The notes beneath the pieces are model-generated. The model saw only the letters and a program-made list of their open reading frames with translations, searched no databases and was not told where the DNA came from. A program made the translations under genes and the position numbers. Source: Delphinus delphis (taxonomy: Eukaryota; Chordata; Mammalia; Artiodactyla; Delphinidae). Taken from it: a DNA stretch of 64,000 bases. Every line of letters begins with the position of its first letter. Position 1 is the stretch's first letter. Positions 13,099 through 24,679 of the stretch are shown piece after piece. The DNA lies in the NCBI RefSeq assembly GCF_949987515.2, contig NC_082693.1:18782994-18846993 (forward strand), read 5' to 3'.

Positions 13099-13992
13099 TC
13101 AGACCCAGAAAGAACTCGGGCAGTATGAAGGCATTGTGTGTCTAAATTAGACACATTAGATTTATTAAGTGCTGTTCACAACGTAGATACAAATTTTACA
13201 TAGAATATACAGGCTCACATTTTGTAAAACTACACAGAGCAATCCTGGGGAGTTTTATATTCAGCTACTTTATAAGTGGAAATAAGAGCACAAGTGGCTG
13301 AAACAGATGAGGAAATGTATATCTGGGTCTTTATATACAATCCTATCCCATATTAAAGAGAGCATTTTTTTTTAGAAAAAACTTCACATTTCAGAAGTAT
13401 GCTATTTCCCACTAAGGAATTCAGAAAACAATGTTTAGCTTCTTTATACCCATCTCTTTGAATGTAAATGTGAAAGTATACTTTCTCCAGGATTTTCTTA
13501 AGTTCAGTCAATTATCAAGTGGCAAAATTTCTCCACAGTAACAAAAGTTTCTTTGCGACTAGCTTACCAAGTACAATTTCATATTCATCCACTTGGTAAA
13601 ACATATATGAAGCTGGAATGGACACTGGGTATAGTCCATATGTTTTGAAGTAACTTCACAACTCACAGAAATCTCTTTTTCCTGCATCCCTTGCAGAGGA
13701 GGGCAGGGTACTGGATCACATTTAGAATAATAAGATTTCCCACACTTCTTTTGGACCAAGACAGAGAAATTGATTTTTCAGGGAGAAAGAGAAGAAGTCT
13801 GAACAGATGGCTTTTGTGCCTGGGTTTTCAAGACATCCCTGGGTTCAGCAGCACAGACCTTGGGTTCCAGAAGTCTCTTCAGAAGCTCATAATAAACCTT
13901 CTTTGTTTGTAGAAGCTGTGCATATACTAATGACATAGAGATGAGAGCAATATGATTTCTGTACTCAAGGAACTTATATTTCAATGGGCTAT
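13099..13992. other. No gene seen
   Basis: Probably includes remains downstream of the RT fossil, but I see no motif. The open stretches at 13559-13984 on both strands overlap each other and look like chance. Confidence 0.45.
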
Positions 13993-14051
13993 ACAGTGGT
14001 TAAGAGAATGCATTCTGAACAAAGTTACCTGGTTTTAATTAACTCCTTCTG
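13993..14051 (+). repeat. MIR SINE, 5' part (split by an LTR)
   Basis: Starts 'acagtggttaagagaatgc', the MIR head, and runs to 'ctccttctg'. The MIR resumes after the inserted LTR at 14546. Confidence 0.65.
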
Positions 14052-14055
14052 CTAC

Positions 14056-14545
14056 TGTTACCGAGTCCAAATTCATACTGCTCACCTAATGATGGTCCAG
14101 TAAATTGAGAGATGAGTTGTTGGGACAAGGAAAAGTGACTTTATTCAGAAAACCAGCAGACTGAGAAGATGGTGGACCAGTGTCCCAAAGAACCATCTTA
14201 CCCAAGTTAGAATTCAGGCTTCTTTTATAAGTGGAGGGGATGTGGTTAGTTGTTGCAAACTCCTTTGTGCCGGAATCTTTTGTTCTTGCATCTGTCCACA
14301 TAGGTCAGGTCGTGATGTTCCTGTAAATCTCCAACAAGACAAATGTTATTCTCTGTTCTGCAACTTATCTCTATATGAATGGAAAAGTGTTATACCTTTA
14401 AAGGTCAGAGCCTTGAGAATGGTTTATCCTATTTATATCAGGCTACAGGCTACATATTTAACTTGCAGCAAAAGCAACAGAATACAGAGGTTAAAGTAAG
14501 AGAAACAGATCTAATATGGAGTCAGATTTGTTCTTCCCTATTACA
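14056..14545 (-). repeat. Solo ERV LTR inserted into a MIR
   Basis: 490 bp with TG...CA ends on the minus strand (TGTAATAGGG...CTCGGTAACA), flanked by the 4 bp duplication 'ctac' at 14052-14055 and 14546-14549. Read on the minus strand it has a TATA-like 'ttataaaagaagcc' (around 14225), a polyadenylation signal in 'gaataaagtcactttt' (around 14135-14150) and a U5-like tail. The 4 bp target duplication and layout suggest class I. With no internal sequence, it is a solo LTR left by recombination. Confidence 0.8.
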
Positions 14546-14549
14546 CTAC

Positions 14550-14725
14550 AATCAGCTGAGTAACTCTGGGCAAATCACTTATCCTGTCTGGCTTCAGTTT
14601 CCTCATCACTAATACGGGGCTCATAATTATACCCACCTCATGGAGTTGCCAAGGGTTAAATTAGATAATACATGTCAAAGGTTTACATAAGTGACATACA
14701 TAGAAAGTGGTGAATGAACAGTTGA
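14550..14725 (+). repeat. MIR SINE, 3' part
   Basis: Continues the interrupted MIR: 'actctgggcaaatcactta', 'cttcagtttcctcatc', 'acccacctcatggagttgcc', 'ttaaattagataatacatgt'. Confidence 0.75.
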
Positions 14726-14884
14726 CTCTGATTATTATTAAAGAAATGAGCATCCAACAATAAGGTAAGTGCTATAAAAGTATAAACAAAACAAAAAATT
14801 CCAAGAGCACAAGAGGCAAAATGATCAGTTTTGACTTAAGGAAATGGAGATTGGATTAAAGAGAACCTCATAGAAAAGATGACA

Positions 14885-15135
14885 TTTAAAAATAATAGTC
14901 ACTACTACACAGTTACTACGTTGCAGGCACTGAACTGAGCACTTTAGAGGCTGATCTCATTTAATCCTCACAGTGCCCTGTAAAAGGATTCTTCTTTTAC
15001 CGAGGACACTGAAGCTCAGGAAAGCTGAGCAATTTGCCCCAAGTCCCAGAACCAGGAGCTGGTAGAGCCGGGAAGCAGTGCCAGATTCCCACCAAGGTTT
15101 AAGCACACTAACCTCCATGTTCTAACCACTAAATT
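14885..15135 (-). repeat. MIR SINE, nearly complete
   Basis: Reverse complement of MIR: 'gcaggcactgaactgagcac', 'ctcatttaatcctcacagtg', 'aagctcaggaaagctgagca', 'ttgccccaagtcccagaacc', 'ttctaaccacta'. Confidence 0.75.
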
Positions 15136-15194
15136 CCATCTCCTTTCCCCTTGAGCTCATTGTGAAAGGATGTATGTGAATTTGCTGGTTGAAG

Positions 15195-15560
15195 AAGGGA
15201 GCTAGGCAGAGAAGAATTTCAGGTAGAGGAAAAAATATGTACAAAAGTACAGATGTGTTAAAATACATGAAAGGAACCTGGGACCACATGTAAAGGGCTA
15301 TTTGGGCCATGCTGAAGCGTTTGGATTTGGGTTTGTGAACAGTGAGGAACCACTGAAGATTTCAAAGCCACTGAGAGAAGTCACATAATCAGATTTGTAT
15401 TTGACAGTAGAAATACCATGGACAGTGGTTCTGGATGGATTGGAGGGTGATGACATTAGAGGTAGGAGACCTTTGCGAAGATCTGGGCAGGAAGTAGTGA
15501 GAGCTTGATGTTAGAGAATGACGGAGGAGTAGAGTGGAAACAACAGGCTTGAGAGGCGTT
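15195..15560 (+). repeat. Old dispersed repeat, family not assigned
   Basis: Contains 'aagggctatttgggccatgc', 'gtttggatttgggtttgtga', 'ggaaccactgaagatttcaa' and 'agtcacataatcagatttg'. These are conserved phrases of an old mammalian dispersed repeat, also seen in 225-590 and 60360-60790. Confidence 0.5.
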
Positions 15561-16529
15561 TCAGTGCTGGATTGAAAAGGGTTTGATAACCGATTGCCTG
15601 AATGAGGGAGAGAGAAGCTGAGGCTGACTCATATCTCTATCTCAGTGCTGGGTATTGAAATTAATGGAAATGGTGGATACAAGTTTACTTAATTTCCATG
15701 TAAGGATTTGTTAGGTAAAGGCAGGGTTAAGAAATAGCAAGAGTTCTAAAGGATATTTTAGGATATGAAGGGACATTTTCAGAGATTTAAACTTGACAAT
15801 GCAAACTTCTATTGTCTGTAGGAAGAGTAAAGGAGAAATTAAAGGTACCAGCACCTTGGAAATTTTCCAATTGCCATTACAGGCTCTTAGAGGGTCAGTG
15901 GAAGTGGCAAGTATGCACAACTTTCAATTACAGTAAAAGCTCACTGATTTGGATTAATTGGGGTAAAGGGCAGCCTGACTAAATAAAAGTCTGATTTATA
16001 GAAAAAAATTTAAATAAACTCAGTTTGATTACTTTTAAGTATTTTCAGCTAAATTAACTCTATTTTTTATTAAAAGTGATAAATTACTAAGGATGATTTG
16101 TAAATAATATGAAAAGGACCCAATCTGAAGGGCAATTATATTTATTAATTTATTCATTCATTTAATAACTATTTAGCACCCACCCTATGCCAGGCAATAC
16201 TGAACATGAATGATGCTTCTAAGCGTCACAATCACTTTATATCTTTAAATTAACCATTCTCCTTCTTTTCTTAGAAGTCCAAATCTTGAAACGTCTTAGA
16301 TATCTGGCCTCAAAATGAGTTGCCTTGTAAGCCTTTCTGTGTTTTGCAGAAAATAAAAAGATCTCCATTTAAATGGTCACAATTAATGAGGCAGAAATTT
16401 AAGGAAGTTTTTCTGTAGCTGAGGCTCCTATAGGTCTCTGTGCTTCTGTTCTTACAACACTCCCATCCATCTTCCTCTCCACCCTGGGCACAGTTTCTAA
16501 AATGTAAATTTGACCCTGTGGGTTCCAAG
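15561..16529. other. No gene seen
   Basis: Contains a MIR/L2-like scrap near 16140-16210 ('attcattcatttaataac', 'cctatgccaggca') and otherwise nothing I can support. Confidence 0.5.
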
Positions 16530-17025
16530 TTTCATCTCCTTCCATCTTGGATACCATCTACAGGATAACATTGAATCAGGATCTCTGGCGTGAAATTCAA
16601 GACTCTGGTCGTATCTGAATCCTTATCTATCTCTTTGTAACTCACTGAAAATTTGCCCCTTGCTTGCTTCACATAACCTGCTGCTCCCTGGCTCTGTATT
16701 TTTGCATATGTTGTTCCATCTGCTTAGAAGTCCCTTCAAATTTTATCCTTGAACTTTTATTCATCTTTCAAGACTTTGGTCAGGAGATATTTCCCCTTTT
16801 CTCTCTCTCGTGGACTCATCCCTTCCTCTGCTTTACTTCTATGCTTCTGATCTTGAACGTATCACATGAACATTTGTTTGTTTGTTTAAATGTTTCTTTC
16901 CCCAACTAGACAATAAATTTCTTGAGGTCAGGGGCCTTGTTGGATTCATCTTTGTCCCTGTGGTACCAAGTACAGCAGGAGGCACCATATAGACACTAAG
17001 AAGTATTCACTGAATTGAGTTGAGT
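16530..17025 (+). repeat. L2 LINE 3' end
   Basis: L2 3' phrases in order: 'aaattcaagactctgg', 'tttgcatatgttgttccatc', 'ttcatctttcaagacttt', 'caataaatttcttgaggtca', 'ggggccttgttggattcat', 'ccaagtacagcaggaggcac', ending 'gaattgagttgag'. It is among the longest L2 pieces in the window. Confidence 0.7.
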
Positions 17026-18180
17026 GAAATGTTCTTCACTAGTGTGGATTCTATCAAAGCTTCTTGCTTTACCTTTTTATCCTGGCCCCTAATCATTCAA
17101 TGTACTCTCACGTATCATATGAGAAGGAGAAAGTACCTGGTAAAATTTTTAAAAATCAGGTAATGTTATTTATTTTTATAAAATTGGGTTGAGAGTGTGT
17201 TTTCCAAGGATATATATATATGCTTTCTTACTTTTAGATTTAATTTTTCCGTACATTCCCCTCTCATTCCTTCAGCCTACTCTCACCACATCTTCGCTCT
17301 ATCACTGTCTGTATAGGTTCAAAGTCAACTCTATAATTAAACTAGAACTTTCTCCTTAAATCTCTGTTCAGTGATGTGTCATCCAAAGCTCAGAAGATTT
17401 CACATTTGGAGGTTAGGCCTATTTAAGTGCTGTAGTTCACTGCCATAAATTCCTGGTACATTTGATCCTCTGACTATTAGCTTGCTCCACTGTCCAACTC
17501 TCCCAGCAGTTATGTCTTAGGCACCTAACAGTAAATGATCACTATGACAAGAAGAAAAGCAATTAATTAGATTAATGTTCAAAGAGTCTCCTTCAAGTTG
17601 TCAATACCCATATTTATATCATAATGCTGTAATTTTGGCAGAATTATTTGCTTTTTATGAAAATCTGATGAAGCAATTTTCAGATTTCCTAACATGAATC
17701 AAAAATTTGAAAAACATACAGATAAATATCCATCTTCCTGTTAATTCTTCTCCATTTTAAGTAATTTTACATTTTGGGATTTGGGCTGTGAAAGATGATT
17801 AACCAAATATTTTAAGAATGGGTTTTCAAGCAGACTTTCCAGTGCAGTTGTGAAAAGTCAAGGCATTCTGATATGACTTCATCATTAAAACAGTTAAGTA
17901 ATAGAGTTAGCTTAAGCATTTTTGGTCTTTGCTGACTGAGAGCAAAGCAGAAATAGAATGGTGAAAAGATTTTTCTTAATATGCGTAGGAAAGTCATTTA
18001 GTAATTTGAGAACTTTCTAAAGTGCTACAGGATGTAGTACGTATGAGGCTTTAACACAAACACAAACCCACACACAGAGCATTATAAGAGAGAATAAACA
18101 CAGAATATTCTCTAAAATTCACCAAAGAGAAAAGTAGTAGAACTCAAAGTAGGTGATTGTTCTGATAATACCCAATGAAC
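17026..18180. other. No gene seen
   Basis: AT-rich sequence with no reading frame or repeat I can support. It is followed by the target site of the inverted L1. Confidence 0.5.
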
Positions 18181-18194
18181 TAAAGTCCATCCCA

Positions 18195-18824
18195 GTTTTA
18201 GTTTTTTAAGGAACCTCTACACTGTTCTCCATAGTGGCTGCATCAATTTACATTCCCACCAACAGTGTGGGAAAAGGGTTCCCTTTTCTCCACACCCTCC
18301 CCAGCATTTATTGTTTGTAGATTTTTTGATGATGGCCATTCTGACTGGTGTGAGGTGATACCTCATTGTAGTTTTGATTTGCATTTCTCTAATGATTAGT
18401 GATGTTGAGCATCTTTTCATGTATCTCTTGGCCATCTGTATGTCTTCTTTGACGAAATGTCTGTTTAGGTCTTCTGCCCATTTTTGGATTGGGTTGTTTG
18501 TTTTTTGATATTGAGCTCCATGAGCTCTTTGTATATTTTGGAGATTAATCCTTTGTCCGTTGCTTCATTTGAAAATATTTTCTCCCATTCTGAGGATTGT
18601 CTTTTCGTCTTGTTTATGGTTTTCTTTGTTGTGCAAAAGCTTTTAAGTTTCATTAGGTCCCATTTGTTTATTTTTATTACTTTAGGAGGTAGGTAAAAAA
18701 AAATCTTGCTGTGATTTATGTCAAAGAGTGTTTTTCCTATGTTTTCCTCTAAGAGTTTTATAGTGTCCGGTCTTACGTCTAGGTCTTTATTCCATTTGAA
18801 GTTTATTTTTGTGTATGGTGTTAG
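18195..18824 (-). pseudogene. L1 ORF2 C-terminal fragment, inverted half
   Basis: On the minus strand it reads the region before the ORF2 C-terminus. '[19 protein letters not shown]' and '[18 protein letters not shown]' come first, then after a break the Cys/His knuckle region '[19 protein letters not shown]' and '[12 protein letters not shown]'. Stops and a frame change break it. It ends shortly before the codons with which 18833 begins. Confidence 0.8.
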
Positions 18825-18832
18825 TTAGTGTT

Positions 18833-19148
18833 CTATGACCCAGCAATCCCACTACTGGGCATATACCCTGAGAAAACCATAATTCAAAAGGACACATGTA
18901 CCCCAGTGTTCACTGCAGCAGTATTTACAATAGCCAGGACATGGAAACAACCTCAATGTCCAATGATAGATGAATGGATAAAGAAGTTGTGGTATGTATA
19001 TACAATAGAATATTACTTGGCCATAAAAAGGAATGAAATTGGGTCATTTGTAGAGATGTGGATGGACCTAGAGTCTGTCATACAGAGTAGAGTAAGCCAG
19101 AAAGAGAAAAACAAATATCATATATTAATGCCTATATGTGGAATCTAG
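18833..19148 (+). pseudogene. L1 ORF2 C-terminus, forward half
   Basis: Reads '[19 protein letters not shown]', 'ARTWKQPQCPMIDEWIKK', 'EYYLAIKRNEIG' and 'MDLESVIQSRVSQKEKNK', ending 'PICGI' at a stop. This is the extreme C-terminal part of L1 ORF2p, which has no start of its own. It is followed by the L1 3' UTR and tail. Confidence 0.8.
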
Positions 19149-19507
19149 AAAAATGGTACAGATGAACCTATTTGTAGGGCAGGAATAGAGATGTAGATGT
19201 AGAGAATGGACATGTGGAAATGGGGGGAAGAGGGGAAGGTGAGATGAATTGGGAGATTAGGCTTGACATAAATATACTACCATGTGTAAAATATATAGCT
19301 AGTGGGAACCTGCTGTATGGCACATGGAGTTCAGCTTGGTGCTCTGTGATGACCTACATGGTGGTGTGGGGGCGGGGAGGAGAGGAGGGAGGTCCAAGAG
19401 GGAGGGGATATAGGTATACATAGAGCTGATTCACTTTATTGTACAACAGAAACTAACACAACATTGTAAAGCAATTTTACTCCAATAAAAAAATAAAGTC
19501 CAGCCCA

Positions 19508-21529
19508 TATTTATATATACCCAAGTGTTCTAGAAGTAGATGTTTAAGATAGTGCATGTAATTAGAGGTTTAGATGTCTATGGAGACCTGGTAATGTTTT
19601 GCCTGGATGGGTTCCTTTTGTTACCTATAGTGAGTTAGCAGAAAAGAAGAAGACATAGTGATAGATGTCTTGTCAGCATCCTTATGCTCTGTTCAGAAAT
19701 GCTGATCATTTTACTTGCAGCCTACATTTTTAAAACTTTGACTCCATTTTATTTCACTGAAAAAGACACATTTAATGCTAGTGCAAAGCTTTTGTGAAGG
19801 CCTTCCCTTCATCCTTGACTGCTACATGAAAGCAGTTAATCAATTAAGGAAGCCCATCACGAAGGATCATAAATTCTACAACTGATGTCACCGGAACTAT
19901 GATTGGCCTTGCTGTTTGTATTATTACTTATCAAATTTGTGTTATTACTAACACCACATGACAGCATAAGGAGAGAACCCCTCACTGGTGTTTGTTTAAA
20001 GGAACCTCCAGCAGGGGTGTCTCTTCATGATAGTCTGTGAAATCCCAATCAATGCACAGATTCAAGTCTACATTTCAACTGTGTTGATACACAGTATTTT
20101 AGCCTCTTGAAAGAACAAAATGCATGAAATAACCTATGTCTAGGATCCAAGGAAAGGCATTCTGTGTCACCTCGTAAATATCCGTTTAAAAACAGACAAC
20201 AAGGTCAGTTCTGTTGGCCTCCACTCCTGGAGATGGGCCTTTTGATAATCTTGGGGGTTACTTTTGGGAGTTGGGCTTTGATAAAGGCAAACCTAAAGGG
20301 AGCCTGTGAGTCGCTTCCTTGGGCTATCTGTTCTGATTTTATGCCCAGATCCCAGTGCAACAGCACATGAATGCATTAAATATCAAGAAACTGCACTTGC
20401 TTGGGGAAGGTGATGGGGGTGGAGAGAGTTTTGGATAATTCCCAATCGGTCATGATATCTAAAATAAATGAAGAGAGCATCCTTTACTCTATTATGCTCT
20501 TTAGTGCAATTCAACAAATATTAAATGCGTGTTATGTGAAAGATCCAGGGATCCAAAGTCAGGTTTATGAAATAAACAGTCATAAAAATTCTAATCATTG
20601 AAAATTCATGATCCAAAAAGCTCTGCGTTAATAATTGTCCTTGTGAATCAGCCCTTTCCCCAGTGTCTGTTAATGCCAAACTTGGCTGACCTGGCTTCAG
20701 GTCAGATGTTTACTACAGGTACTCATTCATTCATTCTTTCATTCATTCGTTCATTCAGTCAGCACATTTGTTGAGCATTTAATATGTGTTGGTACTGTAC
20801 TATGCTAGTTGCTAAGACTGAATACAAGGGCTAGGGGAAAAACACATCTTTTGTTCTTATGGAGAATACACTCTAGTGTAATAAAGTAATATGTTCAATT
20901 GGTCAGTATAATTCTAATTCATAATCAGGCAGCATTCAGATATCTTTATAGAAATAGGCAGAAACTCAACTACCTGCCTTATTATATGTTTTCTCCTGAG
21001 GTTCTTTCCTATGCTAACTGGCTTCCCTAGCTGATGATTTTTTTCTGACTTATAACACAGGTTTTCACTCTGACTCTTTCTCTATTGATTCCAGCTGTTA
21101 TAGAATTCTTGACTGGGTTAGTTAATTTGTTCAGTCTTCCTGGACTTCGATGTGTGGCTCTTGCCTTCAACTCTGGGCCTTAGACCCTGATATCTGGCCT
21201 TTGCTCCTGTCTTCGTGATATCCAGGACCTCAGGATGAGTTTTTAGGCTCATCTCTGGTCTCTATGAGGGTATTGCTACTGGGGTTCTGCCACTGCACTC
21301 AGACAATTTAGGGTTTACGCCAATGTGAGCACATCACTATGGATAGCTCTAGTTTGGCCTATTCTCCAAGTAAATGAGTGTATCTGCTGTGTCTGGCCAC
21401 AATATGCAGTGCAACAGCCAACCACATCCATGACCCAGCAGTGTAGAACGATAAGCATTGACTTCGCTTATGGGTCTGTGAGTGGACAGGGCAGTTCTGT
21501 TCTTGCCTGCCTAGTTATTGGCAAACAGG
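19508..21529. other. No gene seen; includes a TTCA-rich scrap
   Basis: Holds a (TTCA)n-like run at 20722-20758, followed by 'cacatttgttgagcattt' (an old L2/MIR-like tail). The rest is unrecognised. Confidence 0.5.
20722..20758 (+). repeat. (TTCA)n imperfect microsatellite
   Basis: Tandem 'attc' units with point changes, leading into an old interspersed-repeat tail. Confidence 0.75.
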
Positions 21530-21885
21530 CTTATTGATTTTTGCTGGACCCTAGGCCTGGACAACTGGGCTGACTTGGTCCTACTCTCCCACCTTCCAGC
21601 AGGCCAGCCTGGGCCTATTTTCACGGCAGGGGCAGGGTTCTGAGAAAGAGAGAAAGCAGATAAGACCACTTGAAGCCTAAGCTCGGAATTGAGACAGTGT
21701 CAGTTTCACTGACTTTTTTTTTTTTTTGTCAAAGTAGGTTACAAGGGCAGCTCAGAATTCAGGGGTGAGAAAGTAAACCCTGCCTCTTTTGAAGGGAGTA
21801 GCTGCAAAGTCATGATTGCAAGAAGAATGAAAAACTGGGACTTTTTTTTTTTTTTTTGCAATCAGTCTTCCACAATGAATTGGTT
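21530..21885. repeat. Old interspersed repeat, family not assigned
   Basis: Contains 'ccttccagcaggccagcctg', 'acttgaagcctaagctcgga' and 'ggagtagctgcaaagtcat', phrases of a widespread old mammalian MER-type repeat. Two T runs (about 21715-21727 and 21841-21858) interrupt it. The piece at 45065-45320 resembles the neighbouring part of the same family. Confidence 0.5.
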
Positions 21886-23263
21886 TCCAACTATTAAACC
21901 AGTGTATTTCTCTGCAGTTTTAGGCTTGAACTTGGCTAGGACTGGGCATGTGGGCCTGAAGTGTGGCAGAGAGAAAAGGAGATGAACATGGTGTTTTTCC
22001 CATCACTCAATAAAGCAGCCTTGAGAGCTGCACACAGCAGCCCAGGAGGGAATGGGGACGGGGCGTGGTCGGTAAGCAAGGGAGGAGATGAAATGTACGT
22101 GACCAGGAGTACAAGGCCCCCTCCTTCTGGGTGTTCAGCTGATGGCTCCCACTTTCATCTTTGCTTCTAAGAGCAAGAGGAAATAAGGAATCTTCTGGGT
22201 GGCTTCTCTCCAGGAGTTCTGTGGGCCCTCACCATCTGGATGGTAGACCCAACCAGGAAAAGAATATTGGTTACTGGAAGGAGTTTCTCATTGTAGGTCT
22301 CTGTAAGTGGACACCTATTTCCAGACTTATACAAAGACACATAGGATGGGGTGAGTCGGGGGCGTTTGGGATACAGGTTATTTCATACCTGCTTCTTATT
22401 TACCAAGCACACCTGTATGGTTTGTCTTCAGAAATCAAATGCTCTTTTATTTGTTTTTAATCCTTTCAGTTATTCGTATTACTGACTTGAAAACACAGTG
22501 AGCCAAATAATATTTCCTATTTTTCTCATATCTTTTAGAGACATGATTCATCTCTAGGGACACATTAATACAGAAAGGTTTTGCTGAGAAGGCAAGTACA
22601 CTTACTCAGAGTCTTGAAGCGTTATTGTTGAGTGATATGCATTTGTACCATATGATTTCTAGGATAAATGGTTTTGGACTGTCTTGGCTAAGCAGTATCC
22701 TGTGGGATCAGTTGACAGTGGGTATACTATATTTATTTAATTCACTCTACTTAACTACAGTTCATTTGTGTTGCTTTGTAGTTTATTTACATCTGGACAC
22801 TTACTTTAGCATTGGGTTAGTGTTTTATTTACTCATAAGAATACATTAACTACAAAGAACAATCTCTCACTTATCATCAGACAAATATATTTGATTATCT
22901 CTCTATGAGTAAAATGTATAGAATGATGGCATCTCAGAGCCAGCAGAGACCATAGTAATTATTTTGCAGCTATACTGATGCAAAGAGATGACAGTTTATT
23001 TTCCAGTGTATGTATCTTTCTCCCCTATGCTGGATTAATCTTCAGAAACACCAGTGAATTTTAGTCAACTTCCTTGACTAACTGTTGTTGCGGTGTCTAA
23101 GATTTTCAGGCATTGTTTGATAAAGCAATTCCTGGCAATGAGCTGGCAAGAGGTCTTTTTTCACTCTCTTGGCATATCCTCCCACCTCCAGCACAGCACT
23201 GCCACCAGATGCGGGATGGAAGGTGAAGTTTAGAAAAAGATACCACCTTATGTGACCCCACAG
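21886..23263. other. No gene seen
   Basis: No recognisable repeat. The 99-codon plus open stretch at 22161-22460 shows no domain or splice context that I can support. Confidence 0.45.
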
Positions 23264-23397
23264 AACTTGTCATATTTTTGGCTAAGGAAGCCGAAGATGA
23301 AAGATGCAATGGCATAAAAGTGCATGCCATAGTCCAGGGGAAAAGCAAACGATTCGGTTTGGCTGAAATACAGAATGATGAAAATAAACCAGCACAG
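23264..23397 (+). other. Exon-like open stretch, 134 bp, unidentified
   Basis: Preceded by 'gaccccacag' (acceptor-like, weak pyrimidine tract) and followed by 'cacag|gtaggt', a good donor. Of the three plus frames, only one is open from end to end. It gives 44 codons after two leading bases and reads 'LVIFLAKEAEDERCNGIKV' ... 'VQGKSKRFGLAEIQNDENK'. The residue make-up is hydrophilic and protein-like, and the upstream codons in the same frame read 'TTLCDPTE'. I do not recognise the protein. A host exon, a processed-pseudogene fragment or chance are all possible. A 120-codon minus-strand open stretch (23106-23468) overlaps it and is probably its shadow. Confidence 0.3.
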
Positions 23398-23639
23398 GTA
23401 GGTTGGGTCTGTGCTAATCCTCTAGGAAGTGGGGAGACTTTGAAGCTTTTTCTAGCAGGGTATTTCAATATCTGGTGACACTGAGGAAGAAAAAGTTAAG
23501 AGAAGAGCTTTAAAGATGGAGAGAATAGTTATTTAAAATATCTCTTGCAATAGACTAGACAAGACAGGATTAACACAATTACAAAGGTGGATTTGGTTTG
23601 CTGGTTTGGTTTTTCCTGTGGGACATTTTAGAGGCTGCA

Positions 23640-23960
23640 CTGGTAAAATTGGATGTAAAGGAAAGAGAGAGAGAAAATTAGATAATGAATTTAGAGCTTC
23701 TCACTTGGGATGATAATATTATTAATAGAGCTGGCAGAAATAGGAAAAGGAACATGTTTGGGTGGAAAATGAGTTCAGTTTTCGATGTGCTAAATATGAA
23801 GTAGAAATCCAAGTGGGGATGGCATATTAACTGATAGAAGCTGTGTCTGGAGCGCAGGGCAAAAGTTGGGGGTGAGAGCTATAGATTTGGGAGTCACTGG
23901 CAGATGTGAGGGCAGCCAAAGCCATTAAATGAGCCAGATTGCCCAGGAAGGACTTGTGTA
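23640..23960 (+). repeat. Old dispersed repeat, family not assigned
   Basis: Contains 'atgagttcagttttcgatgt', 'atccaagtggggatggc', 'agctatagatttgggagtca'. These are phrases of the same dispersed repeat family as 15195-15560, from another part of the consensus. Confidence 0.5.
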
Positions 23961-24367
23961 CTGAGAACATAAACGTTCAAAGAATGGAAACAAACACCAA
24001 AAAGGGTGGGAGTAATGGAAGAAACATCATATGAAAGAGGTGGAGAAGGCCAAACAAGATCTTGTCTTTAGACTGTTCAGTTTCTGATTGAAACTTCTTT
24101 TGCAAGTTTCATTGATCCGATATAAGCTACTTAAAGTGATACTTATTTGGATATACTTTCTTACATGGACAGAAGGATGGAAAGCTGGGGATGGAAAAGC
24201 CATTTATTGATCTCCTATTTTAAAGAGACATATTTTTCTTATTGTATTAGCAAAATCATTTCATCTCTCCAAAACTCTGATTAAAGCTAATTTCAAGCCC
24301 AAAGGTATACTTTCTTGTGTTATTTGTCTCGATTTTTTCATCTTAAGCCACACAATCCCAGTCAACT

Positions 24368-24654
24368 TTTTTTTTTAATTAATTAATTTATTTATGGCTG
24401 TGTTGGGTCTTCGTTTCTGTGCGAGGGCTTTCTCCAGTTGTGGCAAGCGGGGGCCACTCTTCATCGCGGTGCGCGGCCCTCTCACTATCGCGGCCTCTCG
24501 TTGCGGAGCACAGGCTCCAGATGCGCAGGCTCAGTAGTTGTGGCTCATGGGCCTAGCCGCTCCGCGGCATGTGGGATCCTCCCAGACCAGGCTCGAACCT
24601 GTGTCCCCTGCATTGGCAGGCAGACTCTCAACCACTGTTCCACCAGGGAAGCCC
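24368..24654 (-). mobile_element. CHR-type tRNA-derived SINE (cetacean lineage)
   Basis: Reads T-rich tail, then body, then the reversed tRNA-like head 'ccaccagggaagcc' at 24641-24654. The body holds the reversed 'gtgggatcctcccagac'. It is flanked by an exact 11 bp target duplication 'cccagtcaact' (24357-24367 and 24655-24665), so the insertion is intact. Confidence 0.9.
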
Positions 24655-24679
24655 CCCAGTCAACTCTTGTAATTATTAG

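Larger units (their letters stand above)
18181..19507 (+). mobile_element. L1 insertion with 5' inversion (twin priming)
   Basis: Bounded by a 14 bp target-site duplication with one mismatch: 'taaagtccatccca' (18181-18194) and 'taaagtccagccca' (19494-19507). The left part (18195-about 18824) is L1 ORF2 3' sequence in reverse orientation. The right part (about 18833-19493) is L1 ORF2 end plus 3' UTR in forward orientation, ending in 'ccaataaaaaaa'. The inverted part stops in the codons just before those where the forward part begins. One insertion that was partly inverted explains this better than two separate L1s. The 3' UTR has the same layout as the copies at 40440-40770 and 45900-46402. 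Confidence 0.85.
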
